From NCBI GenBank assembly GCA_030834835.1, contig JAUQXD010000092.1, positions 1 to 7,853 of the forward strand: 7,853 bases of DNA, in the 5' to 3' direction. The notes under the pieces are model-generated. The model worked only from the letters and a program-made list of their open reading frames with translations, was not told where the DNA came from and made no database searches. This DNA is from Thermoflexales bacterium. Lineage in GTDB: Bacteria; Chloroflexota; Anaerolineae; Fen-1058. The position numbers were made by a program, and so were the translations under genes. Below are positions 1 through 4,806 of the stretch, piece by piece (position 1 is the stretch's first letter; every line of letters starts with the position of its first letter).

Positions 1-1
1 G

Positions 2-139
2 ACGGGCGGCTTGCGCCGCACCACCGACACCCTGCGCGCCGTCCTCGAACGCACGCGCGGCGACCTCACGACGACGCTTCAGCAGGAGAAACTGCAAAAG
101 GCGTTGAATGAGATGGAGCGGCGGGTGGCGGGAGGATAG
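2..139 (+). CDS. C-terminal fragment, probable translin-family protein
   Basis: This is the 3' end of a gene that begins before the window. The frame ending in TAG at 137-139 encodes about 45 residues, starting TGGLRRTTDTLRAVLERTRG and ending in a helical, charged tail (NEMERRVAGG). The pattern T-G-G-L-R-R-x-x-D-x-x-R-x-x-L-E-R-T-R-x-D resembles the C-terminal helix of prokaryotic translin-family proteins, which are all-helical and bind single-stranded RNA or DNA. This assignment comes from motif memory on a short fragment and could be wrong. That the frame is coding is better supported, since it is open from the window edge and has typical GC-rich codon use. A repeat-rich spacer of 114 bases separates it from the next gene, so it may end its own transcript; I see no clear terminator with a T-tract after it. 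Confidence 0.5.
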   Translation, partial: TGGLRRTTDTLRAVLERTRGDLTTTLQQEKLQKALNEMERRVAGG

Positions 140-157
140 TACATTGGTAGATTAGGA

Positions 158-209
158 ATTAGTAGATTGGTGATCGGCCAGCCGGTAACTGGTTGACCAA
201 TCTACTAAT
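158..209. repeat. Inverted repeat in spacer (14-bp arms)
   Basis: Bases 158-171 (attagtagattggt) are the exact reverse complement of 196-209, with a 24-base loop. A further copy of the word, ggtagatta at 146-154, is complementary to 206-214 and 230-238. The spacer is therefore built from one short word in both orientations and could fold into alternative hairpins. There is no T-tract after it, so it does not look like an ordinary intrinsic terminator. Confidence 0.75.
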
Positions 210-237
210 CTACCAATCTACTCATTTACTAATCTAC
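198..237. repeat. Tandem 8-mer array, five units of YAATCTAC
   Basis: Five successive octamers read caatctac, taatctac, caatctac, tcatttac, taatctac; four fit YAATCTAC exactly and one differs at two positions. The array ends 16 bases before the ATG at 254 and is AT-rich compared with the genes around it. It resembles the short tandemly repeated repetitive sequences known from cyanobacterial spacers. A weak promoter-like pair (TTGACC at 193-198 with TCTACT at 217-222) lies in it, but the repeat nature makes that unreliable. Confidence 0.8.
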
Positions 238-253
238 CGCTTGACCAATCATC

Positions 254-499
254 ATGTCCGAACGAATCATCCGCGCCAGCGAAATCGGCCAATATGACTA
301 CTGCGCTAAAGCGTGGTGGCTGGGCAGCGTCGAAGGTGTGCAGCCCTCGAACGTGCGCGAGTTGCAGGCCGGTACCGTCGCGCATGAACAACATGGCCGG
401 CAGGTCAACCGGGCCGCGCGGGTGCAGCAGATCGCGATCGGGTTGTTGGTACTGGGCGTGATTCTGTTGGCATTGTTTTTGATCACGAATGGAGTTTAG
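254..499 (+). CDS. N-terminal part of Cas4-like membrane nuclease (split gene)
   Basis: This 81-residue ORF has the layout of the N-terminal part of a Cas4/RecB-type PD-(D/E)XK nuclease. It has an ASEIGQYDYC segment giving the first Fe-S cysteine (C17), then KAWWL, then GTVAHEQHG with the histidines (H44, H47) expected in the first nuclease motif. Residues about 58-77 form one hydrophobic membrane helix, and the ORF stops just after it. The catalytic D, E-x-K and Q-xxx-Y motifs and the other three cysteines are missing here and occur in the next ORF at 520-1038. The two ORFs are in different frames, and one extra base in the T run at 476-480 would fuse them into a protein of about 261 residues. 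No convincing Shine-Dalgarno precedes the ATG. A genuine two-subunit enzyme, a frameshifted gene and a sequencing error are all possible. Confidence 0.75.
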   Translation: MSERIIRASEIGQYDYCAKAWWLGSVEGVQPSNVRELQAGTVAHEQHGRQVNRAARVQQIAIGLLVLGVILLALFLITNGV

Positions 500-519
500 C
501 ACCACGTAGCACGTTTGCC

Positions 520-1038
520 ATGCTCGCCATTCTTGCGATCCTCGTCATCATCATCGGCTTCCTGATCTTGAGTCAGGGCCGCCGCATGCAGATCGAGACC
601 GGCCTGCCGGCGGGGCGCGTGGTGTACGCGGATACCGGCGCATGGAAGGCGGTGGAACGCCCGTTATTTTCGGCGCTGTATCAACTGGCCGGCAAACCCG
701 ACTATGTGGTGAAGCAGGGCCGGCAGACCATTCCGATTGAGGTGAAGTCGGCCAACGCCCCCGGCGATGGGCCGCGCCGCAGTCATTTGCTGCAACTGGC
801 CGCCTACTGCCTCCTGATCGAAGAGCACTATCAGCACCGGCCGGAATACGGTATCATCAAGTATGCCGATCGGGCTTTTGAAATCGACTACACGGCAGTG
901 TTGGAAACAGCGCTGTTGGACACACTGGACGCAATGCGGGCCAATCTGACTGAAGGTGCGGCGACACGCTCGCATCACGATGCGGGCCGCTGTGTGCATT
1001 GCGGTTACCGTCACGCGTGCGATGAACGTTTAGCATGA
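520..1038 (+). CDS. C-terminal part of Cas4-like membrane nuclease (split gene)
   Basis: This 172-residue ORF starts with a membrane helix (residues 2-18) and carries the catalytic half of a PD-(D/E)XK nuclease. Asp61 lies in GKPDYVV, Glu74 and Lys76 in IPIEVKS, and Gln92-Tyr96 in QLAAY. A C-terminal cysteine group follows (C158, C161, C167 in CVHCGYRHAC). With C17 of the preceding ORF this gives the 1+3 cysteine set that holds a [4Fe-4S] cluster in Cas4 and AddB. Cas4-family enzymes cut or resect DNA ends, but no cas1, cas2 or repeat-spacer array is present, so a CRISPR role is not supported. The frame is open upstream of the ATG through 460, and no Shine-Dalgarno is visible before 520, which favours a frameshift in a single gene. 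A two-helix hairpin would leave both nuclease halves in the cytoplasm. The stop overlaps the nadK start (ATGA). Confidence 0.78.
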   Translation: MLAILAILVIIIGFLILSQGRRMQIETGLPAGRVVYADTGAWKAVERPLFSALYQLAGKPDYVVKQGRQTIPIEVKSANAPGDGPRRSHLLQLAAYCLLIEEHYQHRPEYGIIKYADRAFEIDYTAVLETALLDTLDAMRANLTEGAATRSHHDAGRCVHCGYRHACDERLA

Positions 1039-1973
1039 ATGATCACCCGTTCGTCAACGTCCACGATCAATTGCGCGCGGCCCGTCAATCACGCGCGCCG
1101 CAGCGCGATCAAGCGCGCCCCAATCGCATGCTGCTGCTGAGTCATCCGCGTCTGAGCGCGGCCCGCTCGCTGGCGGCTGAGATGTCGGAGCAGTTGGGCG
1201 CGTGGCAGATCGCGGTCGATCACATCGCCAGCGGCGACGAACAGCCGATCGATTTTAGCCAGTACGATCTGGTCGTGGCGCTGGGCGGCGATGGCTGGAT
1301 GCTGCGCGCGGGGCGCATAACGGCCGAAGCCGGCGTGCCCGTGCTGGGCGTCAATCTGGGGCGGCTGGGCTTTCTGGCCGAAGTGCAGCCCGATGAATGG
1401 CGCAGCGTCTTTGAGCGGGTCCGCGACGGCGATTACTGGATCGAGCAGCGCCTGATGCTGCACACCGATCTGTGGCGCGGCGATCAACATGTCATGACGT
1501 TTGAAGTGCTGAACGAAGTGGTGATTGGCCGCGGCGCCCTGGTGCGGCCGGTGCGCCTGGAAACACACATCGATGGGGGCCTGCTGACGACCTACATGGC
1601 TGACGGCCTGATTATCTCCACGCCCACAGGCAGCACGGCCTATGCGCTGGCCGTCAACGGCCCGATCTTGCCGCCCGATCTCAAGAACATTTTGCTGATT
1701 CCGGTCGCGCCGCATCTCAGCATGGATCGAGCGATTGTGCTGGCGCGCGGGTCGAGTGTGACCGTCGTGGCGCACACGGAGCATCAGGCCGTCATCAGCG
1801 GCGACGGCGTGATCGAGGAGCCGGTGTTGGACGGCGATCGCATCGTGGTGGAAGCGAGTCCGCACGTGGCGCGTTTCGTACGCGTGCAAGACCCCAGTTA
1901 TTTCTATCGCACGCTGATGGCGCGCATGGGACAGAATCCGGCGGCGCAGTGGGCAGCCAACCCGAATCAATGA
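1035..1973 (+). CDS. nadK: NAD kinase
   Basis: This ATP- or polyphosphate-dependent NAD kinase makes NADP+ from NAD+ in the cytoplasm. Family motifs occur in order: GGDG at residues 84-87 with the catalytic Asp86, NLGRLGFL at 107-114, the conserved LNE at 159-161, and the glycine-rich STPTGSTAY at 195-203. A C-terminal beta domain follows (HLSMDRAIVL, then SGDGVIEEPV). The 312 residues are slightly long for the family because of a charged 30-residue N-terminal extension. The ATG at 1035 overlaps the preceding stop as ATGA, which favours translational coupling. A second ATG at 1128 would start right at the first beta strand (MLLLSHPRL) but lacks a ribosome site. The residue after GGDG is Trp, where Thr, Ser or Asn is more usual. 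Pairing of nadK with recN on one strand is common in bacteria. Confidence 0.96.
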   Translation: MNDHPFVNVHDQLRAARQSRAPQRDQARPNRMLLLSHPRLSAARSLAAEMSEQLGAWQIAVDHIASGDEQPIDFSQYDLVVALGGDGWMLRAGRITAEAGVPVLGVNLGRLGFLAEVQPDEWRSVFERVRDGDYWIEQRLMLHTDLWRGDQHVMTFEVLNEVVIGRGALVRPVRLETHIDGGLLTTYMADGLIISTPTGSTAYALAVNGPILPPDLKNILLIPVAPHLSMDRAIVLARGSSVTVVAHTEHQAVISGDGVIEEPVLDGDRIVVEASPHVARFVRVQDPSYFYRTLMARMGQNPAAQWAANPNQ

Positions 1974-1974
1974 G

Positions 1975-2058
1975 CAATGAACAATGCTCAATGACAAATG
2001 ACCAGTTACCGATTACCGATCACTGGTTACCGATTACCAATCACCGATTACGATTGAC
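1975..2058. repeat. Tandem heptamer array, twelve units in register
   Basis: Twelve consecutive 7-mers run without a gap: caatgaa, caatgct, caatgac, aaatgac, cagttac, cgattac, cgatcac, tggttac, cgattac, caatcac, cgattac, gattgac. The consensus is roughly YRATNAC; cgattac occurs three times. The array starts two bases after the nadK stop and ends 17 bases before the next ATG. It shares words with the 146-237 spacer in the opposite orientation: 2001-2010 is the exact reverse complement of 184-193, and 2016-2023 of 170-177. This matches the style of short tandemly repeated repetitive sequences. No promoter or terminator is evident in it. Confidence 0.85.
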
Positions 2059-2075
2059 TTTACCGAGCCTGACGA

Positions 2076-2600
2076 ATGAACGAGACGACTGAGACCCACT
2101 ATTGCCATTATCATCCCACTACGCCAACTTCGCTGCGGTGCAACAAGTGCGGCAAATACATCTGCATCAAGGATGCGCGCCGCACGCCGGTCGGCTATCG
2201 CTGCAAGGAATGCGTGCGCGGGCAGCAGGACGTGTTCTTTACCGCCACCTCGCTGGACTACGTGATCACCGCCGTGATTGCGCTGCCGATGGCCTTCATC
2301 GCCGCGCAGATCGTGCCACGCCTGGGCTTCATCACGATCTTCGCCGGACCGATCGTCGGCATCGCTATCGCGGAAGTGGTGCGGCTGGCGACGGGCAAAC
2401 GGCGCGGCCGCTATACGTGGCTGGTGGCGCTGGCCTGCCTGATCGTGGCGACGCTGTTGCCGCTGCTGCCGCTTGTCCAGTTGATATTGCTGGGCGGTGC
2501 GATAGAGTTGGGCGGCGGCAGTTTGTTGAGCCTGGGTTTTATTGTCATTTACCTGGTGCTGGCCGGCGGGACGCTGGCCAGTCGCCTGCGCTTCGGGTGA
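2076..2600 (+). CDS. B-box-type zinc-finger membrane protein
   Basis: This 174-residue protein has a cytoplasm-type zinc-binding head followed by a membrane domain. The head carries ligand candidates C10, H13, C22, C25, C30, D33, C43 and C46 in the pattern C-x2-H-P, L-R-C-x2-C-x4-C-x2-D, Y-R-C-x2-C, as in bacterial B-box-like fingers attached to membrane proteins. Hydrophobic segments at about 61-82, 84-105, 113-136 and 148-168 suggest four helices, with a basic loop (GKRRGR) near 107-112 that should face the cytoplasm. No rhomboid catalytic motif (GxSG with a later His) is visible, so protease activity is not supported. The function is unknown. The gene sits between the heptamer array and recN, ending six bases before recN begins, so it is probably co-transcribed with recN. 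Confidence 0.85.
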   Translation: MNETTETHYCHYHPTTPTSLRCNKCGKYICIKDARRTPVGYRCKECVRGQQDVFFTATSLDYVITAVIALPMAFIAAQIVPRLGFITIFAGPIVGIAIAEVVRLATGKRRGRYTWLVALACLIVATLLPLLPLVQLILLGGAIELGGGSLLSLGFIVIYLVLAGGTLASRLRFG

Positions 2601-2606
2601 TGACGC

Positions 2607-4334
2607 ATGTTGCTTGAACTGACCATCACGGATTTTGCCATCATCGATCGGCTGCACCTGAACCTGGCGACCGGTTTCAACGTGTTGACGGGTGAGACAG
2701 GCGCGGGCAAGTCGATCATCATCGACGCGGTGAGTTTGCTGTTGGGCGCGCGGCCGGAAGTGACCAGCGTGCGAGCGGGTTGCGAACGGGCTTTGATCGA
2801 AGGCGTGTTTGAATTGCCCGCGTCAGCCGAACTGCGCGATTTACTCGAAGCCAACGAACTGACGAACGATGAAGAAGCCGATCGGTTGTGGCTGGCCCGT
2901 GAGATCCGATCAGGTGGCCGATCGACCGCGCGTGTCAACGGGCGCGCTGTGCCGGCGGCGCTGCTGCGCGAACTGGGCGAACGGTTGATCGACATTCACG
3001 GTCAGAGTGAGCATTTGTCATTGCTGCGGCCGAAAGAGCACGTCAATCTGCTCGATCGATACGCGGACACGTGGGAGTTGCGTGAGCAGGTGGCACGATT
3101 GGTTGCGCAATGGCGTGCGGTCCACAAAGAACTGGGCGAACTGCTGAAAAGCGAAGCCGAACTGGCCCGCCGCGCCGACATGCTGAAGTTCCAGATCGAC
3201 GAGATTCGCGCAGCAAAACTCAAGCTGGGCGAAGATGACGAATTGATGTTGGAGCAGAAGCGGCTGGCGAATGCGGAAGCGTTAGCGCAATTTGCCGATG
3301 AAGCCTATGCGGCTTTATATGAAGGCGATGGCGAAACTCCTGCGGCGCTGGATGCTCTGGCGAAAGCGCATAAAGCCCTGACCGGCCTGGCGAAGATCGA
3401 TCCGAAGTTTGCCGAGTACATCTCCACGCTGACGAGCGTCGTGGCGCAGGTGGATGATCTGGCCCGCGAGGCTAAACGTTACCGCGAAGCGATCCAGTAT
3501 TCGCCGAAGCGGCTGAACGCGGTGGAAGAACGCATCGATCTGATCAAGCGTCTCAAGCGCAAATACGGCGCGACGATTGGCGAGGTGCTGGCCTTTGGTG
3601 AACGGGCCGCGAAAGAACTGGATGGCCTGGAGCACGCCAGCGAACGCATCGAGGTGTTGCGTCGCGACGGCGACCGGCTGTTGCACGAGATCGGTCGGGC
3701 TGGGCAGGACCTATCGGCGGCGCGACAAGCCGCCGGCGAGCGTTTATCGCAAGCGATTGAAGTTGAGCTCAACGATTTGCGTATGGCGGGCGCGCGATTT
3801 GGCGTCGAACTCAAGCATGAGCCTGATCAGAATGGCGCGTTCGTGGGCGCGGAGCGGGTGGCCTTTGATGGCACCGGCCTCGATCGGGTGGAGTTTCTCG
3901 TCGCGCCGAACGTGGGCGAGGGGTTGAAGCCGCTGGTCAAGATCGCGTCGGGCGGCGAGACGGCGCGTTTGATGCTGGCCTTGAAGACGGTGCTGTCACG
4001 CGCCGACCAGACGCCGACGTTGATCTTCGACGAGATCGATCAGGGCATCGGCGGGCGCGTCGGCTCGACGGTGGGGCAGAAGTTGTGGGGGCTGAGTCAA
4101 CATCATCAGGTGTTGTGCGTGACGCATTTGCCGCAACTGGCGGGCTTCGGCGACGCGCATTTCAAGGTTGATAAGGCTATCGATGGCGAGCGTACGACTA
4201 CGCATGTTGAAGCGCTGGATTATCGGACGCGGGTGCAGGAATTGGCGCAGATGCTGGGCGCGAGCGGTGACGGCGCGATCAAGAGCGCGAAAGAAATTTT
4301 GGCCGGAGTGGCCGAGTTGAAGAAGGCAGCATGA
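2607..4334 (+). CDS. recN: DNA repair protein RecN
   Basis: RecN is an SMC-like ATPase that acts at DNA double-strand breaks, tethering DNA and assisting RecA-dependent repair. The 575-residue length is normal for the family. The N-terminal ABC half opens with MLLELTITDFAIID, then Walker A GETGAGKS at residues 29-36 and a Q-loop-type HGQSEH near 131-136. A long charged helical region follows (about 150-370), forming the antiparallel coiled coil. The C-terminal half contains the signature ASGGETARL (447-455), Walker B TLIFDEID (471-478) and the H-loop VLCVTHLPQLAG. All key ATPase residues are present. GGTGA at 2596-2600, overlapping the previous stop, is a plausible ribosome site six bases before the ATG. 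The stop overlaps the STAS gene start (ATGA). No LexA-type operator can be recognised upstream. Confidence 0.97.
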   Translation: MLLELTITDFAIIDRLHLNLATGFNVLTGETGAGKSIIIDAVSLLLGARPEVTSVRAGCERALIEGVFELPASAELRDLLEANELTNDEEADRLWLAREIRSGGRSTARVNGRAVPAALLRELGERLIDIHGQSEHLSLLRPKEHVNLLDRYADTWELREQVARLVAQWRAVHKELGELLKSEAELARRADMLKFQIDEIRAAKLKLGEDDELMLEQKRLANAEALAQFADEAYAALYEGDGETPAALDALAKAHKALTGLAKIDPKFAEYISTLTSVVAQVDDLAREAKRYREAIQYSPKRLNAVEERIDLIKRLKRKYGATIGEVLAFGERAAKELDGLEHASERIEVLRRDGDRLLHEIGRAGQDLSAARQAAGERLSQAIEVELNDLRMAGARFGVELKHEPDQNGAFVGAERVAFDGTGLDRVEFLVAPNVGEGLKPLVKIASGGETARLMLALKTVLSRADQTPTLIFDEIDQGIGGRVGSTVGQKLWGLSQHHQVLCVTHLPQLAGFGDAHFKVDKAIDGERTTTHVEALDYRTRVQELAQMLGASGDGAIKSAKEILAGVAELKKAA

Positions 4335-4756
4335 TGCACATCATCGAGATGCGCGTGCCAGGCGCGCAGGCCACGGTGTTGTTTCAGTTGCGCGGGCTAT
4401 TGAATGCCGAGACTTTTGAGCAGTTGCAAGCGTGCGCGCAGCGCTGGATCGATCAGGGAACGCGCTATCTGGTGCTCGATATGGCTGAAGTCACGTACAT
4501 GAGCAGCGCGGGCATCCGGGCGCTGAATCACATCTTTCACGCCATGCGGACGGACGCGCCCGAAGACAGCGATCGCGCCATTCGTGACGGGATGCGGTGC
4601 GGTACGTATCGATCGCCGCATCTGAAACTGGCGCGCCTGCAGCCGCGCGTGCAGCAAGTGTTGTCGCTGGCCGGCGTCAATCAGTTTCTGGAAATACACG
4701 ACGACGTACAAACGGCGATTACGTCATTTCATGAAAACAGCGCGAGGCTCGTATAA
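4331..4756 (+). CDS. STAS-domain protein, anti-sigma factor antagonist type
   Basis: This 141-residue single-domain protein belongs to the SpoIIAA/RsbV-like STAS group, which in partner-switching systems binds an anti-sigma factor kinase and is switched by serine phosphorylation. The hallmark is LVLDMAEVTYMSSAGIRAL at residues 47-65; by alignment with the MDSSG motif of SpoIIAA, Ser59 is the likely phosphoacceptor. The closing helix (VNQFLEIHDDVQTAITSF) is typical. About 25 extra residues (roughly 72-96, rich in Asp, Arg and Ser) are inserted after the second helix, making the protein longer than the usual 100-115 residues. Two ATGs in a row (4331 and 4334) are possible starts; the first overlaps the recN stop. 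No kinase, phosphatase or sigma gene is in the window, so the partner is unknown. The last codons form the left arm of the terminator. Confidence 0.9.
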   Translation: MMHIIEMRVPGAQATVLFQLRGLLNAETFEQLQACAQRWIDQGTRYLVLDMAEVTYMSSAGIRALNHIFHAMRTDAPEDSDRAIRDGMRCGTYRSPHLKLARLQPRVQQVLSLAGVNQFLEIHDDVQTAITSFHENSARLV

Positions 4757-4775
4757 GAAGCCTCGTGCTGTTTTC
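4733..4775. terminator. Intrinsic terminator, probably bidirectional
   Basis: A 17-base arm at 4733-4749 pairs with 4759-4775, with one G-U wobble and a nine-base loop that contains the STAS stop codon (4754-4756). An A-run on the left (4734-4737) and a T-run on the right (4771-4774) lie inside the stem, as in bidirectional terminators. The T-run is only four bases, so efficiency may be moderate. It ends six bases before the next promoter core and separates the recN block from amrS. Confidence 0.8.
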
Positions 4776-4780
4776 AGCAG

Positions 4781-4789
4781 TGCTATAAT
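4781..4789 (+). promoter_or_regulatory. Extended -10 promoter for amrS
   Basis: TGCTATAAT is a perfect extended -10 element (TGnTATAAT). No good -35 hexamer is found at 16-18 bases upstream, where the terminator arm lies; a TG extension can compensate. The predicted start near 4796 would give a very short leader beginning at or next to the ribosome site. The same GTGCTATAAT string occurs at 7581-7590. Confidence 0.75.
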
Positions 4790-4795
4790 TAAAGC

Positions 4796-4800
4796 GGAGG
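4796..4800 (+). promoter_or_regulatory. Ribosome binding site of amrS
   Basis: GGAGG is followed by a six-base spacer and ATG at 4807. This fixes the amrS start. It lies at about the predicted 5' end of the transcript. Confidence 0.8.
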
Positions 4801-4806
4801 CGCAGC

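Noticed and set aside
475..481. Programmed -1 frameshift site joining the two nuclease ORFs
   Set aside because: The frame change is in the -1 direction, but GTTTTTG does not fit X-XXY-YYZ in the reading frame of the first ORF and no strong downstream stem was evident; a base deletion or true split is simpler.
1089..1997. 302-codon open frame on the minus strand opposite nadK
   Set aside because: It is a compositional shadow of a GC-rich gene; its translation is rich in His, Arg and Gln with no domain pattern, while the + strand encodes a clear NAD kinase.
1975..2058. CRISPR-like repeats
   Set aside because: The units are 7 bases with no spacers, so this is a short tandem repeat array and not a CRISPR.
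2102..2617. 171-codon + strand frame overlapping the zinc-finger protein
   Set aside because: Arg/Gly/Ala-rich low-complexity translation in the wrong frame; the 2076-2600 frame has a zinc finger, four membrane helices and proper flanks.
2034..2657. 207-codon minus-strand frame
   Set aside because: Gln, Arg and His-rich translation running through the repeat array and opposite a real gene; no motif and no ribosome site seen.
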